A stretch of DNA of 54,117 bases from Bradyrhizobium sp. 139 (GTDB taxonomy: Bacteria; Pseudomonadota; Alphaproteobacteria; Rhizobiales; Xanthobacteraceae): contig NZ_JADPKS010000088.1 in NCBI RefSeq assembly GCF_023074175.1, positions 17,501-71,617 of the forward strand. Reading direction: 5' to 3'. Below, piece by piece: positions 26,382-35,112 of the stretch. The translations under genes and the position numbers were made by a program. How positions within the stretch are numbered: position 1 is the stretch's first letter; each line of letters starts with the position of its first letter. The notes under the pieces were generated by a model, which saw only the letters and a program-made list of their open reading frames with translations, was not told where the DNA came from and ran no database searches.

Positions 26382-26809
26382 GCCCTGACACCATCGACTG
26401 GTCAGCGCAACTTCTCCCGTAAAGCGGAGCCGCGCCCGAGAGAACTCGAACGCGAATGTGCGTTTCCTTCAGCCCATTTGTTGGTTGGTTGCTCCAGAAC
26501 TTCGATGGTCCGGGGCCAGCGTTGTCAGACGCGAGACTAGTCCCTTCGAGCAAGCTTGCGAAAGGAATCCTGCGCCGAACGCTTGCAACCTTTGTCGAAG
26601 GATAGATGCAGTGAGATATGCGTTCTATGCAGGCCGTAACGGAGCGCTCTCTTTCCTTTCCCGCCAACTTGGCGCAGTTTCTCCACTTTTTGAGCGTGCG
26701 TCACAAGCGGGAGAGGTATCGTGAGGAACGATCGCTTCTTTTGTGGCGTTGTGCCATAGGAAGCCGTCGGCATCAGATCCGTCGCCGCCATCGATTCGAG
26801 GATGTTTCC
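26382..26809. other. 428-bp gap upstream of the RND and DUF3551 genes
   Basis: The divergent intergenic region between the RND pump and the first DUF3551 gene. The only element I can support is the EcfG-type promoter at 26725-26750. No ORF with convincing coding character, no RNA gene and no repeat of the local families is seen. Confidence 0.6.
26725..26750 (+). promoter_or_regulatory. Candidate EcfG promoter of the DUF3551 pair
   Basis: GGAAC (26725-26729), 17 nt, then CGTT (26747-26750): an exact match to the general-stress promoter consensus GGAAC-N16/17-CGTT. It lies about 60 bp before the start codon of the first DUF3551 gene, in the right orientation. Confidence 0.65.
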
Positions 26810-27088
26810 ATGCGTTTGCCGTTCCTGTCCCTCACCGCGATTGCCACGCTGTTCGTCGCGGCGGATGCCAGCGCCCAGACCTATGATCCGCGCTACCCGG
26901 TGTGCATGCACGTCTACACGCCCGGCGGCTTCGGCGGTGGCGGCGGGGATTATTTCGACTGCTCCTTCACCTCGCTGCCGCAGTGCCGCGCCACGGCGTC
27001 GGGCCGCTCGGCGAGCTGTGACGTCAATCCCTACTATGCTTTCGATGAGCCGCCGCCGCCGCGCCGGCGTCATAAGAAGGTGCATTAG
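26810..27088 (+). CDS. DUF3551 family secreted protein (tandem copy 1)
   Basis: A 92-aa protein with a signal peptide (MRLPFLSLTAIATLFVAADASAQ) and a short mature part with three or four cysteines: YDPRYPVCMHVY, FDCSFTSLPQCRATASGR and SCDVNPYY. This is the DUF3551 pattern, common in Bradyrhizobium and relatives, function unknown. The tail is Pro/Arg/Lys-rich. The start at 26810 is the beginning of the signal peptide. The next gene is a near copy 28 bp later. The product is probably periplasmic with two disulfides. An EcfG-type promoter upstream suggests stress control. Confidence 0.82.
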   Translation: MRLPFLSLTAIATLFVAADASAQTYDPRYPVCMHVYTPGGFGGGGGDYFDCSFTSLPQCRATASGRSASCDVNPYYAFDEPPPPRRRHKKVH

Positions 27089-27116
27089 CAATCCGCGATT
27101 TCCGGGACATTATTTC

Positions 27117-27386
27117 ATGCTTCGCTCATTCGGCCTGATCGCGATCGTCGGTGCATTGCTCATGGCCGCGCCGTCAGGTGCTCAAACCTACGATCCCCGC
27201 TATCCCGTCTGCATGCACGTCTATTCTGGCGCGAATGGAGGTGGCGGGGAATGGTACGATTGCTCCTTCACGTCGCTGCCGCAGTGCCGCGCTACGGCTT
27301 CAGGCCGCGCCGCGACCTGCGATCTCAATCCGTATTATCCGGTCAACGCACCGCCGCCGCGCCCACGCCACGGGAGAAGCGGCTAG
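27117..27386 (+). CDS. DUF3551 family secreted protein (tandem copy 2)
   Basis: An 89-aa paralogue of the preceding gene. The signal peptide is different (MLRSFGLIAIVGALLMAAPSGAQ) but the mature part is nearly the same: TYDPRYPVCMHVY, WYDCSFTSLPQCRATASGR, TCDLNPYY. All cysteines align. Close spacing and shared orientation point to one transcript. The contrast between a conserved mature region and a diverged signal peptide indicates selection on the mature protein. The function is unknown. Confidence 0.82.
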   Translation: MLRSFGLIAIVGALLMAAPSGAQTYDPRYPVCMHVYSGANGGGGEWYDCSFTSLPQCRATASGRAATCDLNPYYPVNAPPPRPRHGRSG

Positions 27387-27407
27387 CCCGGGCGATTGTA
27401 TGTCGGA

Positions 27408-28136
27408 CTAGCTGCCGTCTGCGTTTCCGGTGCGCGGCGCTTTGTTGGCTGCCGCGACGATCGCGTCGGTCAATTGCCAGGTCATCTTTTCCGTGGTCCA
27501 GTCGCTTGCGTGCAGCCTGGCATCGTCGCCGGGATCGACCATGCGGTCGAACGATATCTTTGCGACGTCGTGCCAGCCCCTCATCAGCGCGAAGCGACGA
27601 AAGACGTTGACCCGCTTCGCATGCGCGATGTGGCTGATCGCCTCGACCATAGCGTCCGCCTTTTTGGCCGTTGCCGGTGTCAGCAGCGCCGGCACATATT
27701 GCAGGTCCATCAGGATCACGTCGGCCCGCCTGGCGCCAAGCAGCCGGTCAACACCCTCGCGGATGGCCTGCGTGGTGTCCTCGAACGACGGAGGATTCTG
27801 AGCGGCGGGTTGCCACACTGAATTGGTGCCGACCTGCCAGATGACGAGATCGGGGTTCAGGTCGAAGACGTCATGGTCGAACCGCTTGAGTTCCAAGGGG
27901 GCCTCTTCGCCGCCGATGCCACGGTTGATCACCTCGACCACGACATTTGGAAACCGTGTCCGAAGGTTCGCCAGCAGCCGCTGCGGATAGGGAGCAATGC
28001 CTCCTTCGCCCGCCGTGGTCGACGAGCCGATCGCGACCACCTTGACCTGTCCGCCCTTCGCGCGGCTGGCGAAATGGGTCAGTGGCTGCTCGAACGGCGC
28101 GGCCTGGACGGGAAACTCTGACGGGTCGAGAGCCAC
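27408..28136 (-). CDS. SGNH/GDSL-type hydrolase
   Basis: A 242-aa SGNH hydrolase. Block I is VVAIGSSTTAGEGG with the nucleophile serine, block II is NRGIGGEEA, block III is WQVGTNSVWQP, and block V is DPGDDARLHASDW with the Asp and His. All four catalytic-centre residues can therefore be seen. No signal peptide is present. Relatives deacetylate sugars or hydrolyse esters and thioesters. It is convergent with the DUF3551 pair and stands alone on its strand. Confidence 0.85.
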   Translation of the reverse strand: MALDPSEFPVQAAPFEQPLTHFASRAKGGQVKVVAIGSSTTAGEGGIAPYPQRLLANLRTRFPNVVVEVINRGIGGEEAPLELKRFDHDVFDLNPDLVIWQVGTNSVWQPAAQNPPSFEDTTQAIREGVDRLLGARRADVILMDLQYVPALLTPATAKKADAMVEAISHIAHAKRVNVFRRFALMRGWHDVAKISFDRMVDPGDDARLHASDWTTEKMTWQLTDAIVAAANKAPRTGNADGS

Positions 28137-28179
28137 GGGTCGTCTCCCTTCGTAAGCCGGACAACGCAGGGTAGAAAGC

Positions 28180-28386
28180 TTAGCCCGTTTGCCCCGGTAC
28201 GACTAGCCTTGCGAGGCCGGATCGCTCCTCCTTCCGGATACCCGACAATGCCACCACCTTGCGCCAACGTTCGGTCTCGGCCAGCGGAATCGCGCCGAGT
28301 TCGGCGATGCGGGCCTTGATCTCGGATCCACGCGCTCCGCTTCCTTCTCCCATTTGGGCGAGGGAGAGCACGTCACTCGGCGTCAT
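28180..28386 (-). CDS. Possible small hypothetical protein
   Basis: A 68-aa open frame with a mixed, protein-like composition (IKARIAELGAIPLAETERWRK could be helical) but no visible ribosome binding site and no family resemblance. It lies in the 414-bp region between the SGNH hydrolase and the FATP-type synthetase, which otherwise shows no feature I can name. It may be spurious. Confidence 0.25.
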   Translation of the reverse strand: MTPSDVLSLAQMGEGSGARGSEIKARIAELGAIPLAETERWRKVVALSGIRKEERSGLARLVVPGQTG

Positions 28387-28550
28387 CGCTTTGCTATCGC
28401 AAGAGCTGCGCCGCCGCGCACGCCGATCCCGTCGGCTTGATAAAGGATGACCAGAGTTAATCGCCCACTAACCGGGTTTTACCTTGTCTCTTAACACCTG
28501 GGCAGGGCGTGCGAGCTAAGCTGTCGAACCAGCAGACAATTTTCGAAAGA

Positions 28551-30365
28551 ATGAACGGCATGACCACCGGCGTCGTCGAGCAACCGAAAGCCGCGCGCGC
28601 ACCTTCGGCCTCAAAGACCTGGCTGAAGGCGATCGAGCTCACCGCGCGCATCGAGACGCTGCCGGGCCGGCTGTTCGCCGACGTCGTCAATGATTGGGCG
28701 CGGCGTCAGCCCGATCGCACCGCGCTGGTCACGGACGACGCAGACCTCGATTACGAAGGCCTCTCCAGGCGCATCAACCGCTATGCGCGCTGGGCGTGCT
28801 CGGTCGGCGTGGCCAAAGGCGACACCGTCGCGCTGCTCATGCCGAACGGCATCGACTATGTTGCCGCGTGGCTCGGCATCAGCCGCGTCGGCGGCGTGGC
28901 CGCGCTGATCAACACCAGGCTCGTCGGCCAGTCGCTCGCGCATTGCATGGACGTAGCCAAACCGTCGCATGTCATCGTCGCGCACGAGTTCATGGAGACG
29001 TTGGACAGCGCGTCGCCGCACCTGAAGACAGACGCAGAGGTCTGGATCCATGGCGATGCCCGCAGCGAGCGCGCGATCGATGTCGCGCTTGCCGCGCTCG
29101 AGGACGGGCCGCTCTCGCCGGACGAGCATGGCGATGTGACGATCAACGACCGTGCCCTGCTGATCTACACCTCCGGGACCACCGGCCTGCCGAAGGCGGC
29201 GAGCATCAGCCACCGCCGCGTCCTCAACTGGGGCTTTTGGTTCGCCGGCCTCACCGGCGCCACTCCGCAGGACCGGCTCTATGATTGCTTGCCGTTGTTC
29301 CATTCGGTCGGCGGCATCGTCGCGCCGTGCAGCATGCTCGCCGCCGGCGGCTCGGTGGTGATCGCGGAAAAATTCTCGGCCTCGCATTTCTGGCCCGACA
29401 TCGTGCGGCACGATTGCACTCTGTTTCAATATATCGGCGAGCTCTGCCGCTATCTGCTCAATGCGTCGCCGTCGGAATACGAGAACCGGCATCGCTTGCG
29501 CCTTGTCTGCGGCAACGGGCTGCGCGGCGACATCTGGGACGATTTTCAGGGGCGCTTCGCCATTCCGCGCATCCTCGAATTCTATGCGGCGACGGAAGGC
29601 AATTTCTCGTTGTTCAACGTCGAGGGCCAGCCGGGCGCGATCGGCCGCATTCCGCCGCTGCTCGCGCATCGTTTTCCTGCGGGGCTTGTCAAGCTCGATC
29701 CGGACAGCGGTGCGCCGCTGCGCAATGATGATGGCTTTTGTCTCGCCTGCGCCCGCGGCGAGGCCGGGGAGGCGATCGGCCGCATCGGTGCCGCGGACGA
29801 GGGCGGTGGCCGCTTCGAGGGCTATACGGACGCGGGGGAGACCGAGAAGAAGATCCTGCGCGACGTCTTCGCCAAGGGCGACGCTTGGTTTCGCACTGGC
29901 GATCTGATGCGCCTCGACGACAAGGGCTTCTTTCACTTCGTCGACCGCATCGGCGACACCTTTCGCTGGAAAGGCGAGAACGTCGCGACATCGGAGGTCA
30001 ACGACGCTGTGCGCGATTTCACCGGCGTCGTCGATGCCACCACCTATGGCGTCAGTATCCCCGGAGCCGACGGCCGCGCCGGTATGAGCGCGATTGTCGT
30101 GAACGAGGGCTTCGATATCGAGAAGCTGCCCGCTCATCTCGCGCAGCGCCTGCCGGCTTATGCCCGCCCCGTCTTCATCCGCATCTCGCACCAGCTCGAT
30201 GCGACCGAGACGTTCAAGCAGAAGAAGGGCGATCTGGCCCGCGAGGGCTTCGATCCCGGCATCATCTCCGATCCGCTGTTCACGGCCGAGCCGAAGTCGG
30301 GCGCCTATTTGGCACTCGATTCAGAGGTCTATTCGAACATCATCGACGGTTCGATCAGACTCTAG
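28551..30365 (+). CDS. FATP/VLACS-type long-chain acyl-CoA synthetase
   Basis: A 604-aa AMP-forming synthetase. The P-loop IYTSGTTGLPKAASISHRR, the A5 motif EFYAATEGNFSLFN, FRTGDLMRLDDKGFFHFVDR and the FATP signature DTFRWKGENVATSEV are present; the last separates fatty-acid-transport-protein/very-long-chain synthetases (FadD6-like) from ordinary FadD. It probably activates long-chain fatty acids at the inner membrane. The start is uncertain: GTG at 28509, ATG at 28551 and ATG at 28560 are all in frame; the middle one is used. It precedes the ACP-ligase-reductase trio by about 150 bp on the same strand. Confidence 0.9.
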   Translation: MNGMTTGVVEQPKAARAPSASKTWLKAIELTARIETLPGRLFADVVNDWARRQPDRTALVTDDADLDYEGLSRRINRYARWACSVGVAKGDTVALLMPNGIDYVAAWLGISRVGGVAALINTRLVGQSLAHCMDVAKPSHVIVAHEFMETLDSASPHLKTDAEVWIHGDARSERAIDVALAALEDGPLSPDEHGDVTINDRALLIYTSGTTGLPKAASISHRRVLNWGFWFAGLTGATPQDRLYDCLPLFHSVGGIVAPCSMLAAGGSVVIAEKFSASHFWPDIVRHDCTLFQYIGELCRYLLNASPSEYENRHRLRLVCGNGLRGDIWDDFQGRFAIPRILEFYAATEGNFSLFNVEGQPGAIGRIPPLLAHRFPAGLVKLDPDSGAPLRNDDGFCLACARGEAGEAIGRIGAADEGGGRFEGYTDAGETEKKILRDVFAKGDAWFRTGDLMRLDDKGFFHFVDRIGDTFRWKGENVATSEVNDAVRDFTGVVDATTYGVSIPGADGRAGMSAIVVNEGFDIEKLPAHLAQRLPAYARPVFIRISHQLDATETFKQKKGDLAREGFDPGIISDPLFTAEPKSGAYLALDSEVYSNIIDGSIRL

Positions 30366-30512
30366 CCGAGCGAAAATCCGGAGATAGGTCGAATTTTATC
30401 TGAATTGTCCAAGAAGCCATTTACTTCTATCGGGTAAACAAGCGGCCATGGGAGGCGGTCTCAAATAACCGCCGCACGAACGACGAACGATAAACAAAAC
30501 AGCGAGCCAGCG

Positions 30513-30758
30513 ATGTCGGTAAGGTCCAGAGTTATCGAAGCGATTCAGCAGATCGCCACGGAGCAGCACGTCACGCTTCCCGCACTTTCGGACGATCTGT
30601 CCCTGCACGAGACGGGCTTCGATTCGCTCGCCTTCGCGATCCTGGTCGCACGCCTCGAGGACGAGACTGGCGTCGATCCCTTCACCATTTCCGAGGACGC
30701 AGCGTTCCCCGCCACCGTGGGCGATTTCGTGCGGGCCTACGAAAATGTCCCCGCGTGA
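30513..30758 (+). CDS. Acyl carrier protein-like protein
   Basis: An 81-aa four-helix carrier protein. The phosphopantetheine attachment site is S38 in TGFDSLAFA, the usual GxDSL form. The protein is acidic in the middle (ARLEDETGVDPFTISEDAAF), as carrier proteins are. It overlaps the following ligase gene by 14 bp, a strong sign of coupled translation. It is clearly not the housekeeping AcpP, which sits beside fabF. It probably carries the acyl or aminoacyl group loaded by the adjacent ligase. Confidence 0.9.
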   Translation: MSVRSRVIEAIQQIATEQHVTLPALSDDLSLHETGFDSLAFAILVARLEDETGVDPFTISEDAAFPATVGDFVRAYENVPA

Positions 30759-32127
30759 GATCTTCGCGCTCCGCGACCATCTCGGCGCGGAGCTGACGGG
30801 CCGCATCCTGTCGGATGCACACCATGTCGTGTCGCTGACGGAGATCCTGTCGCAGACGGTCCTGGGCGGCCGCCTGCGCGAGCTGTCCGGTCGCGCCGTC
30901 TTGCTGAAATTATCCGATCAGCTCCGGTCGGGTCTTGCCATGATCGAGCTCGACGGTATCGCCCGTCGCATGCTGCTGTGTCCGCCTGATCTCAACCCGG
31001 CCTATCTCGAAGCTCTGATCGCTGATGCGGACATCGATGCGGTCGTCACCGATGAGCCCGATCGCTGGGGCGAGGCTGACGTATCGCTCGTCGTCACCGC
31101 GCGATTGCCGCTTCAAACCACCGCGCCGGCCAAGACCGAGCGCGCGACCGAATGGCTGATGCTCACGTCGGGCACATCGGGCGTGCCGAAAATCGTCGGC
31201 CATACGCTGGAGGCACTCACCGGCGCGATCCTCGCCGAAGGCCCTGCGCGCGGACCTGCACCTGTGTGGGCGACGTTCTACGACATCCGCCGTTATGGCG
31301 GCCTTCAGATATTCCTGCGCGCCGTCCTCTCCGGCGGCTCGATGGTGCTGTCAGACCCGCATGAGACCCTCGGCGATCACGTCGCACGGTTGAACGCGCG
31401 CGGCGTCTCCCACATCTCCGGTACGCCCTCGCACTGGCGCAAGCTCTTGATGAGCGGCTCGGCTGCGCAGTTCGCGCCGCGCTATGTCCGCCTCTCCGGC
31501 GAAATCGCCGACCAGGCGGTGCTCGACGGCTTGAGGGCCGCGTTCCCCAATTCCTCCGTCGGTCACGCCTATGCCTCGACCGAGGCGGGCGTCGGCTTCG
31601 CCGTCAATGACGGGCTCGAGGGCTTTCCGGCCGATTATCTCGGTGACCGCAACGGCGTCGAGATGAAGGTCGTGGATGGCTCGCTGCGCATCCGCTCGAC
31701 GCGCACGGCGCATGCCTACATCGGCCGCAATGCGGCCGCGCTGACCGATGACGACGGGTTTGTCGACAGCGGCGATATCGTCAAGTTGCGCGGTGACCGC
31801 TACTATTTCATCGGCCGCCGCGGCGGCATCATCAATATCGGCGGGCTGAAGGTTCATCCCGAGGAGATCGAGGCGGTGATCAACCGTCATGACGACGTGC
31901 GGATGTCGCGGGCGAAATCGCGCCGCAGCCCGATTACGGGCGGCATCGTGGTGGCCGACGTGATCCTCGCCGACGGCACCGATCAGGCGCGGGTGAAGGA
32001 GATCCGCGAGCAGATTCTGGATCAGTGTCGCGCGCAGCTTGCTTCTCACAAAGTGCCGGCGGTGATCCGTTTCGTCGAGGCGCTCGACGTCACCCCGGCC
32101 GGAAAACTGGCGCGCACCGATGCATAA
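30745..32127 (+). CDS. AMP-dependent ligase, probably loads the adjacent ACP
   Basis: A 460-aa adenylate-forming enzyme, shorter than typical acyl-CoA synthetases. The P-loop is LMLTSGTSGVPKIVGH, the A5 motif YASTEAGVGF, the hinge region DSGDIVKLRGDRYYFIGRRGGIINIGGLKVHPEEIE, and the C-terminal catalytic lysine lies in VTPAGKLARTDA. The N-terminal part is reduced. The gene overlaps the carrier-protein gene by 14 bp and the reductase gene by 8 bp, so by analogy with DltA-DltC an acyl-ACP ligase role is inferred. The substrate acid is unknown; CoA could also be the acceptor. Confidence 0.85.
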   Translation: MSPREIFALRDHLGAELTGRILSDAHHVVSLTEILSQTVLGGRLRELSGRAVLLKLSDQLRSGLAMIELDGIARRMLLCPPDLNPAYLEALIADADIDAVVTDEPDRWGEADVSLVVTARLPLQTTAPAKTERATEWLMLTSGTSGVPKIVGHTLEALTGAILAEGPARGPAPVWATFYDIRRYGGLQIFLRAVLSGGSMVLSDPHETLGDHVARLNARGVSHISGTPSHWRKLLMSGSAAQFAPRYVRLSGEIADQAVLDGLRAAFPNSSVGHAYASTEAGVGFAVNDGLEGFPADYLGDRNGVEMKVVDGSLRIRSTRTAHAYIGRNAAALTDDDGFVDSGDIVKLRGDRYYFIGRRGGIINIGGLKVHPEEIEAVINRHDDVRMSRAKSRRSPITGGIVVADVILADGTDQARVKEIREQILDQCRAQLASHKVPAVIRFVEALDVTPAGKLARTDA

Positions 32128-32842
32128 TGTCCTCGTCACCGGGGGCAGCCGCGGCATCGGCCTTGCGATCGGCAAGCGGCTGGTTGATGCCGGCTACAAC
32201 GTGATTGCGGCGGCACGGCGCGAGAGCGAAGAGCTCAAGGCGGCGATCGCCGTCTCCGAACGGCGCCTGCATTTCCGCGCCTGTGACCTCGCTGTGATCG
32301 ACGCGATCCCGGCTTTCGCAAAGCTCGTCCGCGACGAGTTCGGCCCGATCTACGGCCTCGTCAACAATGCCGGCCTCGGCACCGAAGGCCTGCTCGCCAC
32401 CATGCACAATTCCGAGATCGAGGCGCTGGTGCAGCTCAACGTGCTGTCGCCGATCATCCTCACCAAATATGTCGCGCGCCAGATGATGGCGGATGGCGCC
32501 GGCCGTATCATCAACATCTCCTCGATCATTGCGACCACGGGCTACAACGGCCTGTCCGTCTATGGCGCGACCAAGGCCGCCGCCACCGGCTTTACCCGCT
32601 CGCTCTCGCGCGAGGTCGGCAAGCTCGGCATCACCGTGAATGCAATCGCGCCGGGCTTCATCGACACCGAGCTGACGCACAATCTCTCCGACGAAGGACG
32701 CAAGCGCATCGCCGGCCGCAGCGCCCTGCGCCGCCTGCCGGAGACGGACGACGTCGCGCGCATGGTAGAATATCTCCTGGGCGAGGGCGGCCGCAATGTC
32801 ACCGGCACCGTGTTCACGGTCGACGCCGGCAATACGGCGTAG
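32120..32842 (+). CDS. SDR-family 3-oxoacyl-[ACP] reductase-like protein (FabG-like)
   Basis: A 240-aa classical short-chain dehydrogenase with NAD(P)-binding TGGSRGIG (residues 7-14), NNAG, catalytic serine in NISSIIATTGYNG, and Y148/K152 in YGATKAA. The sequence VNAIAPGFIDTELT is typical of FabG proteins. It overlaps the ligase gene by 8 bp, so it is the third member of the trio and probably acts on an ACP-bound or released ketone. No ketosynthase is encoded nearby, which leaves the source of a keto group open. Confidence 0.88.
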   Translation: MHNVLVTGGSRGIGLAIGKRLVDAGYNVIAAARRESEELKAAIAVSERRLHFRACDLAVIDAIPAFAKLVRDEFGPIYGLVNNAGLGTEGLLATMHNSEIEALVQLNVLSPIILTKYVARQMMADGAGRIINISSIIATTGYNGLSVYGATKAAATGFTRSLSREVGKLGITVNAIAPGFIDTELTHNLSDEGRKRIAGRSALRRLPETDDVARMVEYLLGEGGRNVTGTVFTVDAGNTA

Positions 32843-32967
32843 TTGGAGCTCCGCCGCCACAATTGAGTTGACCGGCTCAAATGACATCAAGCCGGATTGG
32901 TCGTAAGATGCTCCGCAATCGATTGGGTTATGTCAATCGATCTGCCCCAACTGACAGGGAGCAGTCC

Positions 32968-33177
32968 ATGACCACGTCAAGCGTGACCGCTTCAGATCAA
33001 GGCCGGACTGAGCGGCCTGGCGCGAAACCGGACGATGTCCATTGCCCGCCGATGACGCATCAGAATTCCGGTGGTCACGGCCACGAAATGTATCCGCAGC
33101 AATTCGTGCGCCTGGTCGGCTGCCATGACGCGTCTCTCGATGCGCCGCGCAAGCGCGAGGACGAAAAGCTGCACTAG
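32968..33177 (+). CDS. Small hypothetical protein
   Basis: A 69-aa polar protein with no membrane segment. It contains two cysteines and a histidine-bearing stretch (CPPMTHQNSGGHGHEMYPQQ). A very good ribosome binding site (CAGGGAGCAG) precedes the ATG at 32968, which is the main support for it. I recognise no family. It lies between the SDR and DUF3095 genes and does not share their function in any way I can show. Confidence 0.45.
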   Translation: MTTSSVTASDQGRTERPGAKPDDVHCPPMTHQNSGGHGHEMYPQQFVRLVGCHDASLDAPRKREDEKLH

Positions 33178-33431
33178 GCGTTTACGTCCGTTGCTTCGGT
33201 CGATGATCCCGCGCAACAATGTCGGATAATCAAGACTAGACGCCATTCGCGGCCGACTGTTTGACGTCGATCAATGACGGACTGCGGCATTTGCAGCGCG
33301 GCGCGATCTTGTTGTCCGGGTGCATTTCGGCCAATGATCGGGGATCGAAAAGGGGCGCCGGCGGGCGAACCCGGATCGATCCGGTCTCGTATCTTCCTCG
33401 GACGCGCATCCCAACCATCCGGCATCACCCG

Positions 33432-34577
33432 ATGACATCAGGCGAATCCTTCTACGGTGGCATTCCCGTCTTCCGCGGCTTCACCAGCCTGATGGACCCC
33501 GCGCTTTATGCGCCGCTGCCGGACAATTGGAGCATCGGCGTCGCCGATATCGTCGATTCCACCAAGGCGATTGCGGCAGAGCGCTACAAGGCGGTCAACA
33601 TGGCCGGCGCCGCCGTGATCGCGGCGGTGACCAATGCGCTCGAGGGCCGCGAATTCCCCTTTGTGTTCGGCGGCGATGGCGCGAGCTTCTCGGTCGCGCC
33701 TTCCGGTGCCGACCGTGCGCACGAGGCGCTTGCCGCGACCGCGACCTGGGTGCGGAACGATCTCGATCTGAAGATGCGGGTGGCGCTGGTGCCGGTGAGT
33801 GCGATCCGCGAGCAAGGTCTCGACGTGCGCGTCGCGCGCTTCGGTCCGTCGGCCAATCTGTCCTATGCGATGTTTTCCGGCGGCGGGCTGGCATGGGCCG
33901 ACGCCGCGATGAAGCGCGGCGAGTTCGCAGTGACGGAGGCGGCTGCCGGCACGCAGCCCGATCTTTCCGGCCTGTCCTGCCGCTTCGAGGTGATTCCGGC
34001 CTCGCGCGGCCTGATCCTGTCAGTGCTGGTGATGCCGGCGCGCGGCGCCGATCCGCATGGCTTCCGCAAGGTGATCGAGGACATCATACATCTCGTCGAG
34101 CGCAGCCCGGATGGCGGCCGCCCGGTGCCGCCGCAGGGGCCGCCGCTGAAATGGCCGCCGCAGGGGTTCGATCTTGAAGCCCGCACCAGGCGCGGCGGTC
34201 CGCTGATCGCTCGCCGCGCCGGCGTGCTGGCCTACACGCTGTTCGCCTATCTGATCATGCGCTTTGACCTCAAGATCGGCGGCTTCGTGCCAAACGTCTA
34301 CAAGCGTCAGGTGGTCGAGAACTCGGACTTCAGGAAATATGACGACGGCCTGCGCATGATCCTCGACTGCACCCCGCAGCTCGAGCGTGCGTTGAGCGAT
34401 CGTCTCGCGGCTGCGGCCCGCGACGGCATTGTGCGCTACGGCCTCTACCAGCAGGATGCCGCGATGATGACCTGCTTCACGCCGTCGGCCCTGCGCAGCG
34501 ACCACGTTCATTTCATCGACGGTGCGCGGGGCGGCTACGCGTCGGCGGCGACGGCGCTGAAGGCGATGATGGCCTGA
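33432..34577 (+). CDS. DUF3095 family protein, class III cyclase-like
   Basis: A 381-aa protein of the DUF3095 type. Two segments resemble the catalytic core of class III nucleotidyl cyclases: IGVADIVDSTKAIAAERYK (about residues 36-54; compare DIVxST in cyclases) and FPFVFGGDGASFSV (about 75-88; compare the second metal-binding loop). The C-terminal half is not related to anything I know (GGFVPNVYKRQVVENSDFRKYDDG). The start at 33432 was chosen because the frame above it is unlike the family; no good ribosome binding site is seen. Nucleotide-cyclase or nucleotide-binding activity is an inference. Confidence 0.8.
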   Translation: MTSGESFYGGIPVFRGFTSLMDPALYAPLPDNWSIGVADIVDSTKAIAAERYKAVNMAGAAVIAAVTNALEGREFPFVFGGDGASFSVAPSGADRAHEALAATATWVRNDLDLKMRVALVPVSAIREQGLDVRVARFGPSANLSYAMFSGGGLAWADAAMKRGEFAVTEAAAGTQPDLSGLSCRFEVIPASRGLILSVLVMPARGADPHGFRKVIEDIIHLVERSPDGGRPVPPQGPPLKWPPQGFDLEARTRRGGPLIARRAGVLAYTLFAYLIMRFDLKIGGFVPNVYKRQVVENSDFRKYDDGLRMILDCTPQLERALSDRLAAAARDGIVRYGLYQQDAAMMTCFTPSALRSDHVHFIDGARGGYASAATALKAMMA

Positions 34578-34581
34578 AGCG

Positions 34582-35016
34582 CTAGTGCCCCGCGCGCGTC
34601 CAGGTCTCGCCGCCGCAGAGGGCGCCGACACAGCCTTCGACCCGCAGCGCGTCCGCGCCTGTTACGGTGACGCTGCTCGCGTAACTGCCGCCGTCGTCGG
34701 CATTGTAGATCTGGCCCGACCATTTGTTCGGCCCTGATGCCTGCATGCCGCTGAACAATGGCAAGCCTATCATCGGACGCCTGGCAAGCGCGGGATTGGG
34801 ATTCTTGCTGTCGGTGGCGGGCTGGCCGGTTGCGGTATCGTGAGGCTCGCGCAGCCAGACGATGATGCCGCAGATGCCGCCACCGCATTTGCTGATCTTG
34901 ACGTGCGCATCGCCGGCCTGGGTGAGCCAAGTCCCGTCGGCGCTTTGCGCATGCGCGGCCGTCGCGCCGAGCAGCGCAGCCATGAGGACGGAGAGGACGG
35001 CGAATCTGCTGAACAT
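34582..35016 (-). CDS. DUF2147 family exported protein
   Basis: A 144-aa protein with a clear signal peptide (MFSRFAVLSVLMAALLGATAAHAQ) and a mature part starting SADGTWLTQAGDAHVKISKCGGGICGIIVWL, the DUF2147 lipocalin-like barrel with a conserved cysteine pair. The segment GSGQIYNADDGGSY-like KWSGQIYNADDGGSYAS is also typical. The start at 35016 was chosen at the signal peptide; upstream in-frame ATGs give unconvincing extensions. The function is unknown; the product is probably periplasmic. Confidence 0.85.
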   Translation of the reverse strand: MFSRFAVLSVLMAALLGATAAHAQSADGTWLTQAGDAHVKISKCGGGICGIIVWLREPHDTATGQPATDSKNPNPALARRPMIGLPLFSGMQASGPNKWSGQIYNADDGGSYASSVTVTGADALRVEGCVGALCGGETWTRAGH

Positions 35017-35112
35017 GGAGAATGCCCCAAAAAAATGGAGCGCCTCCATAGCAGCCCGGCAGGATAGTGCAACGCTGGATGGAATCACAATCTTGCGCTC
35101 ATTTGCCTGCGC

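Noticed and set aside
24096..26540. An 814-codon open frame on the plus strand
   Set aside because: It is antisense to the full-length RND permease gene, has repetitive Arg/His/Asp/Gly composition and no family motif; it results from G/C-rich codon bias.
33261..33431. N-terminal extension of the DUF3095 protein
   Set aside because: The added 57 residues are Arg/Ser-rich and unlike the rest of the protein; the region more probably holds the promoter.
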